The notes: a model not told the origin generated them from the sequence alone. Shown: positions 24,349-32,000, numbered from the stretch's first letter. The stretch is DNA of 32,000 bases from an uncultured Flavihumibacter sp. (GCA_902168225.1 CABHOW010000065.1:1-32000); one strand, 5' to 3'. A program made the numbers and translations.

Positions 24349-24997
24349 TATACTTATTCAATTGGATTTCTTGTGCCTCATCTGTAATTTTCCTGACAAT
24401 AGCGTCCATTTCATCAGATGAAACTTTTAGTTTTTTTAGCCAATATTCAAGATCCTTAGGATTATATTTTTCAGTTTCAATAAAATTTATGATACCGAGT
24501 ATTCTTGCCAAGGGTGCTCTTACTATATGAGACTGTGTCCATGCAATATTTCTGAGCTTTTCATTTTGTGCTTCGATATAATTCACATATTGGCTTCTGC
24601 TAAAAGCAAACTCAATACTTTTATGAAGAATACCGGGAGTTACTTCATCTTTGATCAAAAAATCATCTACCCCTAGTTTTAAGCTTTCCTTTGCTAAAGA
24701 AAGATCCGCATAGCCTGTTAAAACAATGATAGGTACATGTATATTTTCAGATAGTATTTGTTGAATCAATGCAAATCCTGATAAATCGGGTAAATTCAGA
24801 TCTAACAGTATGAGGTCGATATTCGTATTTGTTTGGGTATTGATATGCGCTTTTAGATCTTTGAAAAAAGAATATTTTTTTATCTGTACTGTTTTAAAAG
24901 TTTCTATCAGGTAATCCTCAATTAATATAAAATCGGCTTCGTTGTCTTCCAGAATAGCTACGGATAAAGGTTTTTTTATGTCTTGATATTTTATCAT
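24341..24997 (-). CDS. Response regulator fused to a HisKA-like phosphotransfer/dimerisation helix
   Basis: A 218-residue protein with a receiver domain (about 10-130) and a C-terminal helical part. Receiver residues: acidic pair in ILEDNEAD, phospho-acceptor Asp66 (LLDLNLPDLSG), switch Thr94 in VLTGYAD, Lys116 in FLIKDEV. After a coiled linker (YIEAQNEKLRNIAWTQ) comes SHIVRAPLARILGIINFIE, which copies the H-box of HisKA domains with His157, but no HATPase domain follows and the protein ends soon after. The start at 24997 is preferred over a TTG at 25024 because its ATG overlaps the upstream stop as ATGA. It may accept phosphate at Asp66 and pass it through His157, or pair with the sensor kinase through the helix. 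Confidence 0.87.
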   Translation of the reverse strand: MIKYQDIKKPLSVAILEDNEADFILIEDYLIETFKTVQIKKYSFFKDLKAHINTQTNTNIDLILLDLNLPDLSGFALIQQILSENIHVPIIVLTGYADLSLAKESLKLGVDDFLIKDEVTPGILHKSIEFAFSRSQYVNYIEAQNEKLRNIAWTQSHIVRAPLARILGIINFIETEKYNPKDLEYWLKKLKVSSDEMDAIVRKITDEAQEIQLNKYNE

Positions 24998-25434
24998 TTC
25001 GAAAGTGTTGTTAACTGAAGCCAAAATTCTTCGATTTGAACAACTGCTTTTATGAACTCTTCCATCTCCAATGGTTTTTGAATGTAGCTATTGCAGTGAA
25101 AGCTGTACGCCTTATCTATATCTTTTTGATTGGATGATGTGGTTAATACGATAACCGGAATTTTCTTTAAATCATCATCTTGTTTGATCTCTGATAATAC
25201 TTCATGGCCACTAAAAATGGGGATATTTATATCTAATAAAATTAGATCAGGTTTTTGCGCATCCGTAAAGTCTCCTCGTTTAAATAAAAAATCAAGTGCT
25301 TCTTTTCCGTTTCTGGCAATACTAACTTTGGTCTGAAATTTACTTTCCTCGAAAGCCTCAAGGGTTAATAAAATATCACCCTCATTATCTTCTACTAGCA
25401 AAATATGCGCAGGTGTTAGATTCTTGTCTTTCAT
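24994..25434 (-). CDS. Rcp1-like single-domain response regulator
   Basis: A 146-residue receiver of the Rcp1 type, the usual partner of phytochrome-like and PAS histidine kinases. Key residues: acidic pair in LLVEDNEGD, phospho-acceptor Asp68 (ILLDINIPIFSG), switch Thr99 in VIVLTTSSN, Lys120 in YIQKPLEM. The typical insert ALDFLFKRGDFTDAQKPD is present. No output domain. It leads the group of receivers on the minus strand, with overlapping starts downstream. A promoter candidate lies about 50 bases upstream, so it may be transcribed apart from the kinase gene, which is 136 bases further upstream. Confidence 0.92.
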   Translation of the reverse strand: MKDKNLTPAHILLVEDNEGDILLTLEAFEESKFQTKVSIARNGKEALDFLFKRGDFTDAQKPDLILLDINIPIFSGHEVLSEIKQDDDLKKIPVIVLTTSSNQKDIDKAYSFHCNSYIQKPLEMEEFIKAVVQIEEFWLQLTTLSK

Positions 25435-25479
25435 ATTGGGGTTATTTACGAGGTTGAATCAAACGGTTCTAAACTTTTA

Positions 25480-25508
25480 CAAGCTTAGTTTAAAATATCT
25501 TTATGCAA
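25480..25508 (-). promoter_or_regulatory. Candidate promoter for the response regulator group
   Basis: On the minus strand a TTG (25508-25506) is followed after 18 bases by TAAGCTTG (25487-25480), one base off TAnnTTTG. The leader to the ATG at 25434 would be about 40 bases. Confidence 0.45.
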
Positions 25509-25570
25509 TCGTTTTCGACTGTAAAATTAATCCTTTCTAGCCCAAGATTTCAAGGAATTTTTTTAAATGG

Positions 25571-27199
25571 TTAGTTTTTCGGTATCGTAAAATAGAATGT
25601 TGTGCCCTTATTGGGTTCAGAAGATAACCAAATTTTGCCACCAAGGAATTCTACGCTTCGTTTTGCGATCGATAACCCGATACCGGTACCCCCATACTCT
25701 TTTCTGTTATGTAGTCTTTGGAAAAGGATAAATATTTTTTCGAAAAATACAGGATCAATTCCTATGCCGTTATCTGTGATAGAAAATTCCCAAAAGTCGG
25801 TTGTTTCTTTTACATCAATATCAATGATAGGTGATACATTTTCTTTAGCATACTTTAATGCATTATCTAATAAGCAATGGAATATCTGAGTTATAGGAGC
25901 CGTGTAGGTGTTGATTACCGGAAGTTTACTGGAGTTAATACTCGCCTTTTTTTCAGCGATCAGCTTTCTGCGTAATTGTGAGAATTCTAATACAATTTCA
26001 TTGAGGTTTAATAGTTCTTTTTGCTCATCGGGTCTATTGGCTCTGGAATAAGCCAGTAGATCCAGTATGATCTCTTTCATTCGCTTGGCTCCATCTGTAG
26101 CAAAATAAATGTACTGAATGGCTTTATCATCTAGTTTGTCTGCATATTTCCTTTTCAACTGATCCATATAACTGGAAATCATCCGAAGCGGTTCCTGCAA
26201 ATCATGAGAAGTGATAAAAGCAAACTGTTCTAATTCTTCATTCGATCTTTGTAATTCTTTGGTTTGTATTTCTAGTTTTTCATTGATGGCCACCAGTTGT
26301 TTTTCCGACATCTTTTTTTCGTGGATATCCTGAAAGCTCCCAAAAATTTTTATGCATTTACCATTGTTAAATTCGGTTGTGCCTATCGCTCTTACCCATC
26401 TTTCCCGCTTTTTTGCGGTAACTATAATAGCTTCAAAATCGAATGACTTACCGGTCTGGATGGCGGTAGCCACATACGATTCAATGATAGGCCTATATTC
26501 CTCTTTGTAAAATAGAATAGTGGAAGCTTCATCAGGTTTGAAGGTATTTGGATCTAGTTCATGCAGCTCATATACTTCGTCGGACCAGTAAATCTCATTT
26601 TTGATAAGATCTACTTCCCAGCTTCCAATTTTCGCCAGTTTGCGGGTTTGTTTATTGAGTTCACTTAAATATTTTTCTTTGGTAATATTTTTGGCAGTAG
26701 CATAAATAAGTCCCTCTTTCACATTCGATTTACAGTACCAACTTAACCAAATGGTTTTACCGGATTTAGTAATGAACCGAACTTCAAATCCAAAAGTATT
26801 ATTACCCTCGCCTAGTTTGCTCAATTCTTCATAAGCAATTTGTAGATCATCCGGATGAATGAATTTTTCAAATCCTTCATTGATAATCTCTTCTTCTGCA
26901 TAGCCTATCAATTCGGAACCTGTTTTGTTGATTCTTAAAATTCTACCCTGAAGATCGCTCAGGCTAATAATATCAGGTATTGCATCAAATAAATAGCTGA
27001 GGTCTCGTTCTATTCTTTTTCTCTGAATTTCTGAGCCAATAAAAGTTTCTAATTTTTTTGATATATTGAGTAGACTATTCAAATAGTCGGGATTATTTTT
27101 AGTACCAAACTTTAATACCCCAATTACTTTATCGTTAAATAATAGTGGAATGCCTATGATTGATTTTATGCCCAGGTGTTCAACAGATTCTTTATTCAA
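25571..27199 (-). CDS. Sensor histidine kinase, C-terminal part (separated by frameshift)
   Basis: The 3' part of a large sensor kinase. It opens with the end of a GAF domain (IIGIPLLFNDKVIGVLKFG), then two PAS domains (about 66-175, FDAIPDIISLSDLQGRILRI; about 187-295, GSWEVDLIKNEIYWSDEVYE), a coiled coil (INEKLEIQTKELQRSNEEL), a HisKA domain with His332 in SHDLQEPLRM, and a HATPase domain with the N-box Asn446 (CLLDNALKYAKEN), DNGIGID and GGTGIGLSIAK. Residue numbers count from the first possible start, a TTG at 27199. There is no ATG and the GAF domain is incomplete, so this is not a complete gene alone. The frame is open upstream to the A run at 27238-27246, where it joins the other half. 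Confidence 0.85.
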   Translation of the reverse strand: MNKESVEHLGIKSIIGIPLLFNDKVIGVLKFGTKNNPDYLNSLLNISKKLETFIGSEIQRKRIERDLSYLFDAIPDIISLSDLQGRILRINKTGSELIGYAEEEIINEGFEKFIHPDDLQIAYEELSKLGEGNNTFGFEVRFITKSGKTIWLSWYCKSNVKEGLIYATAKNITKEKYLSELNKQTRKLAKIGSWEVDLIKNEIYWSDEVYELHELDPNTFKPDEASTILFYKEEYRPIIESYVATAIQTGKSFDFEAIIVTAKKRERWVRAIGTTEFNNGKCIKIFGSFQDIHEKKMSEKQLVAINEKLEIQTKELQRSNEELEQFAFITSHDLQEPLRMISSYMDQLKRKYADKLDDKAIQYIYFATDGAKRMKEIILDLLAYSRANRPDEQKELLNLNEIVLEFSQLRRKLIAEKKASINSSKLPVINTYTAPITQIFHCLLDNALKYAKENVSPIIDIDVKETTDFWEFSITDNGIGIDPVFFEKIFILFQRLHNRKEYGGTGIGLSIAKRSVEFLGGKIWLSSEPNKGTTFYFTIPKN

Positions 27200-27206
27200 A
27201 AAGAAA

Positions 27207-28994
27207 TCAGCTTTTTCTATATCCTCTATTACTAATGTTTTTTTTTGCTTTCCATAACCTACCTAAGAATCCTTCTCCGGTTTTGATAGCACTGAGTTTA
27301 TAGCTTTGCTCATAAATATGCTCTTTTTCGGCGTCTTTTATATAATAGCTAAGCATGCGCATTTCGGTTTCTTCGAGGTTTAATAACCAAAGCTCTACCC
27401 AGTCGAAAATTCCAAAGTTTCCTGCGCTTTTGCAAAGTTCGTCTGCAGCTTTTTGAAAATCATTATCTAAATTAAAAGCGAGACTAATTTTGGAAACGAA
27501 TTCATTTTCCAGCTCTTTATTTTTTTGTTCCGTTACATCTCTCTCTATGGCTATCCAATGGGTGTACCACCCGGTTTCATCTGCAACCGGTGTAACTGTA
27601 AAGTTTATCCAAAATTCTTCCCCATTTTTTTTATAGTTAATAGTCGTTACTTCATGTGTTTCCCAATTACGTAATGCCTTACCTAACTTGGCTAATGCCT
27701 TCTTATCAGAAGCCGGCCCCTGTAAGATACGGGGCGTTTTACCAATCACTTCTTCCGCCGTATAACCGGTCATTTTTGTAAACGCTTCATTTACATATAT
27801 AATGCGTGGACCGGGTTCATCAAATGGTTCGGCTTCGGTTATTAAAACAGCATCATGCGTATTCGTGATAACGCTTTCCAATAATTTTCTTTGGCGTTCT
27901 TCTTTTACTTTCTCTGTTACATCTCTTGCATTAGATACAATACCTTTTATGGCTGGGTTATCCAACATATTGGTTAAGGTTGTTTCGATCCAATGCCATT
28001 CACCCTTACTATTTTGAAATCGAAAAGGGGGTACCTTTACCGTTTTTTCAGTTGCAATTTTTTCTAAATAGGGTAATGTTTTTTCTCTATCATCAGGATG
28101 GATAAAATCGAAAGCATTATTGCCTAACAGCGTTTCAGGTAATATACCTAAGATGGAAGTAGTGGAAGGACTTACATAGCTATAATTTCCTTCCGTATCT
28201 ATGACAGCAATCAAATCAGATGCTTCCTGTACCAATGCTCGGAAATGTTCTTCGCTTTTTTGTAAGAGGGTATTTTTTTCAAAAGTTTCTTTGGCATCTC
28301 TAGCTACGCAATACATAAGATTGGAAGCAGCATCCCAACGGGCAGACCATGAGTTATAAGCAATAGTTCCATCTTTTTTCTTGAACCTGTTTATAAAAGA
28401 TTTCACTTCTTTTCCTAAGAAAATGCTTTTAGCGATTCGATTGGTTTTTGCAACATCTTCAGCTACTACCAGCTCCATAAAAGCAGTGTTTACAAGGTCT
28501 TCCGGTAAATACCCCCAATGCGTTTTAGCAGCTGTGCTTATAAAAACAAAGTTTCCATATTTATTAACAGTACAAAAAACATCCAAAGAGGCACCCAGTA
28601 AAAGACCGGCTTGATTTTTTTGTTGTACGATCGGCGTAAAATCCGAGGAACGGCAAGCTACGCTTATTGTTACACCATTTTCATCTTTGATCGGATAAAA
28701 AGTGATATATCCGAATTGTATATCACCTGTTTTTGGGTTTACAAAATGTTCTTCAACTTCAAAATCTTTTCCCGAAAGCGCCTTTTGATAATAGGCTTTC
28801 CATTTTTCAATATAACCATCCCCGAAACCTTCTGTTAATATCGGTGTATTTAATTCCTTTTCTAAACCTGTTACTTCTCTCATGAGATGTAGGTAGGCTT
28901 TGTTGGCATAGATTAAATTTAAATGATGGTCTACCAACCAAATAAGATCTTTGGTTTGCTCTAATAAGAGGTTGGTATATTCTATTTTCATCAT
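27207..28994 (-). CDS. Multi-PAS sensor protein, N-terminal part (ends early by frameshift)
   Basis: 595 residues with no signal peptide, four PAS domains in a row and the start of a GAF domain. PAS1 is about 7-120 (LLLEQTKDLIWLVDHHLNLI), PAS2 130-235 (SLDVFCTVNKYGNFVFIST), PAS3 245-365 (LVQEASDLIAVIDTEGNYSY) and PAS4 375-495. PAS4 is LOV-like (GKTPRILQGPASDKKAL, then INYKKNGEEFWINFTVTPV), but the flavin-binding Cys of LOV domains is Pro here. The GAF domain begins at about 500 (DWVELWLLNLEETEMRM) and breaks off. After LWKAKK the frame shifts and gives nine unrelated residues (NISNRGYRKS) and a stop. Joined to the downstream half, this would be one cytosolic kinase of about 1140 residues. Confidence 0.85.
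   Translation of the reverse strand: MMKIEYTNLLLEQTKDLIWLVDHHLNLIYANKAYLHLMREVTGLEKELNTPILTEGFGDGYIEKWKAYYQKALSGKDFEVEEHFVNPKTGDIQFGYITFYPIKDENGVTISVACRSSDFTPIVQQKNQAGLLLGASLDVFCTVNKYGNFVFISTAAKTHWGYLPEDLVNTAFMELVVAEDVAKTNRIAKSIFLGKEVKSFINRFKKKDGTIAYNSWSARWDAASNLMYCVARDAKETFEKNTLLQKSEEHFRALVQEASDLIAVIDTEGNYSYVSPSTTSILGILPETLLGNNAFDFIHPDDREKTLPYLEKIATEKTVKVPPFRFQNSKGEWHWIETTLTNMLDNPAIKGIVSNARDVTEKVKEERQRKLLESVITNTHDAVLITEAEPFDEPGPRIIYVNEAFTKMTGYTAEEVIGKTPRILQGPASDKKALAKLGKALRNWETHEVTTINYKKNGEEFWINFTVTPVADETGWYTHWIAIERDVTEQKNKELENEFVSKISLAFNLDNDFQKAADELCKSAGNFGIFDWVELWLLNLEETEMRMLSYYIKDAEKEHIYEQSYKLSAIKTGEGFLGRLWKAKKNISNRGYRKS
27238..27246 (-). other. Frameshift site: run of nine A in the sensor kinase gene
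   Basis: On the minus strand the coding sequence reads ...GGAAAGC followed by nine A and then CATTAGTAATAG. With eight A the frame continues KAKKTLVIEDIEKADFF into the downstream half and completes the GAF domain; with nine A it stops 19 codons on. A length change in this run would thus switch the kinase on or off. Sequencing or assembly error is equally possible. Confidence 0.8.
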
Positions 28995-29079
28995 TTATTT
29001 TTTAAGCGTAAAAATATTGATACTCCGCTTTCAACTGGATTTATTCATGGGCTTATATATAACGGCTCCTAACGTTTGA

Positions 29080-29259
29080 GGCTTAGTTAGGGTTGATGCA
29101 AACAATGAAATATTAACAAGTTACGATAACTTGTTCGTAATTCCAAGATTAAATGAGGTATTTGCAAAGGCAAGTAGAGATGAAATTACTTATGAGTATC
29201 GATACCTTGCTATTGTAATTTTATTAAATTATACGAGGAAGAATTTGAAGAAATTGTGA
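29080..29259 (+). other. Short open stretch without start codon; possible gene remnant
   Basis: Between a TGA (29077-29079) and a TGA (29257-29259) the plus strand is open for 59 codons and reads protein-like sequence (YDNLFVIPRLNEVFAKASRD, then EITYEYRYLAIVILLNYTRK). There is no ATG in frame. It could be the tail of a decayed gene or chance. It lies in the 271-base gap between the kinase gene start (28994) and the SRPBCC gene stop (29266). Confidence 0.2.
29115..29135. repeat. Perfect palindrome AACAAGTTA-CGA-TAACTTGTT
   Basis: A perfect 9-base inverted repeat with a 3-base centre, about 120 bases upstream of the kinase gene start and 130 bases after the SRPBCC gene. It could be an operator or a stem-loop; no T tract follows on either strand, so a terminator is less likely. 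The half-site ACAAGTTA also occurs in the gap before the S9 peptidase gene (31831-31838). Confidence 0.55.
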
Positions 29260-29265
29260 TATTTT

Positions 29266-29706
29266 TTAAAAAACTTTTTTACCTTTTCCGGTAGTTATTA
29301 AACTGAATAAACTTTTTTCTATCAGCTCACTCCATGCACCCGAGCAATCTCCATAGCACTGAAATTTGGGAACTAAGCCTTGATGGGTAAACTGCATTTG
29401 TGTTTTTCCATTTACCTCTGAAATTTCAAAGACTACTTTTGTTCCGGTCCACTCTGTATTATTTGTGAAAGAAGTTAGATTACTTTCAGTAATCAACCAC
29501 ACCACTTTTTTATAAGGGATCAATTCCACTACCTTTTGTTTTGAAATATGAAAGTCCATCATATTGTAAACAAACTCATCATTTAGTTTATGACTTTCTC
29601 CGGTAATTTTTCCTTGCCACCAATCGCTTACATTATTGATGGCTTCATACACTTTTTGCGCAGATTGCTCTACAACAATTGTAGTTGTAAAATCTTTGTT
29701 TTCCAT
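29266..29706 (-). CDS. SRPBCC/AHSA1 domain protein
   Basis: A 146-residue member of the START/Bet v1-like fold, only distantly similar to the protein at 23548-23958. Typical elements are FTTTIVVEQSAQKVYEAINNVSDWW, the central strand block YKKVVWLITESNL, WTGTKVVFEISEVNGKTQM and the closing helix WSELIEKSLFSLI. No catalytic residues are known for this group; small-ligand binding or a chaperone-like role is possible. It starts at MENKDFTT, the only ATG in place. It follows the S9 peptidase gene by 54 bases in the same direction and may share its transcript or have its own promoter. Confidence 0.85.
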   Translation of the reverse strand: MENKDFTTTIVVEQSAQKVYEAINNVSDWWQGKITGESHKLNDEFVYNMMDFHISKQKVVELIPYKKVVWLITESNLTSFTNNTEWTGTKVVFEISEVNGKTQMQFTHQGLVPKFQCYGDCSGAWSELIEKSLFSLITTGKGKKVF

Positions 29707-29760
29707 AAATAAAACTTTAAACTTCAGACCATCAAGATCAAAAAAATTTCGCTTCCTCTA

Positions 29761-31767
29761 TTATTTTAAATAAGTATTGAACCAGTTCACCCAAAGCCTG
29801 TCTCTTTCCATTTGTGTTATAGGGTCGGTGGCGTTGTGTGCGGGAATTTGCCAGCCTATAAATTTCGCAACAGTACCATTATCTATCAAGGTATGATATA
29901 GTTTATAAGATTGCGTAATAGGTACTCTTGGGTCTCCTGTATTTGCCAAAATTAGTGTTGGGGCTTTTATGTTTTTAGCCTCTGTAATAGGAGATTGCGC
30001 AATATATTTTTTCATATTATCACCAACATAAGGCGAACCACCGATGGCCCCTGCTCTACCAACATTGCCGTCGCTTATGGTATATTGATCTACCCAATCG
30101 GTAACCGCTGCTCCGGCAACAGTAGCTTTCCAACCACCATAATGCCCGGCTAACCAAACCGTCATATACCCTCCATACGACCAGCCGCTTACACCAATTT
30201 TATCATTGTCGAGCATACCCGTTGCTTTTAGTTTTTCTAATCCTGCCATCACATCACGTCCAGGCCCTGCTCCTGCATCTTGTACAATCGCCAATTTATA
30301 TTCACTACCTAAATTATCACTACCCCTATAATTGGGTTCAAAAACAAAGTAACCTTCATTGGCTAAAATTTGCGAAAACCTGGAGAAAGCTTCTACTGAT
30401 GCAGCATTAGGCCCTCCATGTACTACTAGTACCAAAGGATATTTTTTACCTTTTTCATAATTCACGGGATAAGTAAGGATACCGCAATGTTGCAGACCGT
30501 CGTTTTCCCATCTTATTGTTTCTGTTTTGCCGAATGTCAGTTTACCGGCTTCACTATTATAATCTGTTAAAGGAACCGGTTTTTGGCTTGAGGATGCCAT
30601 AAAATATAATTCAACCGGTTTGTTAGGTTCTGAGCCTGTAAAAGCAATGGCTCCCGTTTTACTAATAGTTGCATCCAACCAAAAACTCCAGGAAGGGGCA
30701 ATATTTCCTAAATTGATGGGAGTCGTTTTTCCCTCTAAACCCATGCTCCACATAGAGGTTTTATTGTCATTATGTCCGCCCACTAATAGGCTTTTGCTAT
30801 CGGGCATCCATGCAGAAAGATAGAGATCTCTGTTCAGTTGGGTTGATATCGGCTTTCCTTCACCACCGGTAGTATTGGTAATCCAAAGTTCATTGATGCC
30901 TTCATTTACATTATTGCTTTTATTCCAGTATCCGATTTTGCTACCGTCTGGTGAAAAAGTAGGGTAGGCTTCCAGTTTTGTTCTGGTAGTTAATGGTTTA
31001 TAGGTTCCGTCTTCAACATTCAATAATTGAATCGTTCTTTTTTGCCCATCACCCGAATAGGGAGTCGCTACTTTTACAAATAAAATCGTTTTACCATCTG
31101 CAGACCAAGAGAATGGGGAAGAAGGTGCACTTGGTGGAATTACCAGTGGCAAACTCCAATCGCCATCTGTTAATCTTTTGTTCTCACCTGTATGGATATT
31201 TACCAACCAAATATGGGCGGGTAATGGTTGGCTACCTATGAACATATCGTTATTGGTAATTTCAAAAGCGGTGAACCCTTTTTCGATTTCGGCTTTGTTT
31301 TTAGGTTCATTCAATGCAGCATAGGCAATTTGAGAGGAGTTAGGGCTCCATGCAAAATGCTGTACCCCTTTGGCTGCTTTTGTTATTTGCTTCGCTTCTC
31401 CTCCTTGTAATGAGAGCAAAAAGATTTGATTAGTAGCTTCCCTGCCTGAGCCGGCTCTGGAAATAAAAGCTATTTGTTCGCCATTAGGTGCCCAGCGTGG
31501 ACTTGAAACTGAGTATCTGTCTTGAGTGAGTACGTGCTTCTTACCCGAAGCAACATCCACTAAAACAAGTTCAGCATTAAAACGATTGTTGATGTAGTCG
31601 GGTCGTGATACCACTATTACTACACTTTTCCCATCGGGTGATATTTGTGGATCAGCAATATTTACAAATTTGGCATAGTCTGATAATTCAAACTTTTTTT
31701 GTGCGAAAACTTCGTTGATTCCGGATGCAAGCAGTAAAGTAGCTAATAAAGAAAGTGCTATTCTCAT
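29761..31767 (-). CDS. Secreted S9 family prolyl oligopeptidase-type peptidase
   Basis: A 668-residue serine peptidase with a signal peptide (MRIALSLLATLLLASGINEVFA). Residues about 30-400 form a beta-propeller with TolB/WD40-like blades (ISPDGKSVVIVVSRPD, WAPNGEQIAFISR, WSPNSSQIAYAA, FSPDGSKIGYWN). The C-terminal alpha/beta hydrolase domain has VLVVHGGPNAAS, the nucleophile Ser530 in GWSYGGYMT, Asp612 in ANTGDPRVP and His644 in IPAHNATD, so the triad is complete. This fits dipeptidyl or acylaminoacyl peptidases of S9. It likely cleaves oligopeptides in the periplasm or outside the cell, like the M1 enzyme in this window. The start at 31767 gives a good signal peptide. Confidence 0.92.
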   Translation of the reverse strand: MRIALSLLATLLLASGINEVFAQKKFELSDYAKFVNIADPQISPDGKSVVIVVSRPDYINNRFNAELVLVDVASGKKHVLTQDRYSVSSPRWAPNGEQIAFISRAGSGREATNQIFLLSLQGGEAKQITKAAKGVQHFAWSPNSSQIAYAALNEPKNKAEIEKGFTAFEITNNDMFIGSQPLPAHIWLVNIHTGENKRLTDGDWSLPLVIPPSAPSSPFSWSADGKTILFVKVATPYSGDGQKRTIQLLNVEDGTYKPLTTRTKLEAYPTFSPDGSKIGYWNKSNNVNEGINELWITNTTGGEGKPISTQLNRDLYLSAWMPDSKSLLVGGHNDNKTSMWSMGLEGKTTPINLGNIAPSWSFWLDATISKTGAIAFTGSEPNKPVELYFMASSSQKPVPLTDYNSEAGKLTFGKTETIRWENDGLQHCGILTYPVNYEKGKKYPLVLVVHGGPNAASVEAFSRFSQILANEGYFVFEPNYRGSDNLGSEYKLAIVQDAGAGPGRDVMAGLEKLKATGMLDNDKIGVSGWSYGGYMTVWLAGHYGGWKATVAGAAVTDWVDQYTISDGNVGRAGAIGGSPYVGDNMKKYIAQSPITEAKNIKAPTLILANTGDPRVPITQSYKLYHTLIDNGTVAKFIGWQIPAHNATDPITQMERDRLWVNWFNTYLK

Positions 31768-31818
31768 GTTATGATTATTTAATAATGATAGTTTTGGTAT
31801 CAGATGAGGTACAGATAA

Positions 31819-31837
31819 AACTTGTAGATAACAAGTT
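31819..31837 (-). repeat. Inverted repeat AACTTGT-N5-ACAAGTT between the two last genes
   Basis: Seven-base arms with a 5-base loop, starting about 15 bases after the stop of the truncated last gene on the minus strand and followed there by TTATC after the arm. It could be a weak terminator for that gene, or an operator for the S9 peptidase gene. It resembles half of the palindrome at 29115-29135. Confidence 0.45.
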
Positions 31838-31852
31838 ATTGAATTATAATCA

Positions 31853-31999
31853 TTACTCCAATTTCAAGTCGCTCTTTTCGTATATATGTTTACCTAATGG
31901 TAAGCTTCTTTTAAGTTTCCAAAAATGTCTGGCTTGGGCAATAGTCATAGTTGGATTGTCTGCAAAAAAGTCGCGTATATATTTGTTATATTGATTACT
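31853..31999 (-). CDS. C-terminal fragment of a protein resembling DUF6434 family (cut by window edge)
   Basis: The minus strand is open from the window edge to a TAA at 31855-31853, giving 48 residues: YNKYIRDFFADNPTMTIAQA then RHFWKLKRSLPLGKHIYEKS and DLKLE. The pattern YIRDFFADNP...A...W..K....G...YE..DL is what I recall of small DUF6434/SAP-type proteins, which have no firmly known function. The N-terminus is outside the window, so domain content cannot be judged. It is read in the same direction as the S9 peptidase gene, with 85 bases between them that contain an inverted repeat. Confidence 0.5.
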   Translation of the reverse strand, partial: SNQYNKYIRDFFADNPTMTIAQARHFWKLKRSLPLGKHIYEKSDLKLE

Positions 32000-32000
32000 T

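Noticed and set aside
27199..27207. Two independent genes, a PAS protein and a separate histidine kinase
   Set aside because: The downstream half has no ATG and begins inside a GAF domain whose first part is the end of the upstream half, so a frameshift explains it better.
31755..31994. 79-codon plus-strand ORF at the window end
   Set aside because: Antisense to the C-terminal fragment at 31853-31999 that has a family-like pattern; nothing protein-like in the plus-strand product.

Overview
The window looks like chromosomal DNA of a Bacteroidota bacterium, most likely in or near the family Chitinophagaceae. This is inferred from gene content and not from a marker gene. The evidence is: a type IX secretion (T9SS) cargo with the gliding-motility C-terminal domain next to a PorP/SprF-like gene; PKD-domain SusE-style lipoproteins; promoter boxes of the TTG / TAnnTTTG kind; no Shine-Dalgarno sequences; a mitochondrial-like citrate synthase; and a Tgt without the usual zinc cysteines. 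No rRNA, tRNA, insertion sequence, phage gene or CRISPR array was seen.

Layout. 1-750 (minus): 5' part of trpS, cut by the window edge. 749-2938 (plus): recG with an unclear start. 2954-7671: a 1226-residue T9SS cargo overlapping a PorP/SprF-like gene by 4 bases. 7712-12680 (plus): pepP-type aminopeptidase, then pssA-purS-rsmI packed tightly, then a secreted M1 metallopeptidase. 12757-14507 (minus): rsmG and a glycosyltransferase that overlap. 14543-18395 (plus): tgt, an LptF/LptG-type permease behind a clear terminator, and gltA behind a good promoter. 18560-21026 (minus): two paralogous PKD lipoproteins. 21101-22792 (minus): an overlapping operon of exported RidA, a TMEM175-type channel and a VOC protein. 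23102-23467: a small Gly/Tyr-rich secreted protein. 23548-28994 (minus): a signalling block with an SRPBCC protein, three response regulators and a large PAS/GAF histidine kinase whose reading frame is broken at a run of nine A. 29266-31767 (minus): a second SRPBCC protein and a secreted S9 peptidase. 31853-31999 (minus): the C-terminus of a protein resembling the DUF6434 family.

Most of the plus-strand half is core housekeeping (translation, tRNA and rRNA modification, purine and phospholipid synthesis, TCA cycle, recombination) mixed with envelope and secretion genes. The 3' half is more accessory and is dominated by two-component signalling and secreted proteins.

The most unusual signal is not a gene. 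Several intergenic gaps hold tandem arrays with a strict 7-base period. The unit sequence differs from gap to gap (GG[A/T]ATAG, AGTGnnT, GAAGGTA, NANTAAT, AATCTNN), and at four genes the array starts at, or runs through, the stop codon. Other points of interest are the frame-broken sensor kinase, a response regulator fused to a HisKA-like helix without an ATPase, and TAnnTTTG-like boxes lying only 4-8 bases before several start codons, which would imply leaderless or nearly leaderless transcripts.
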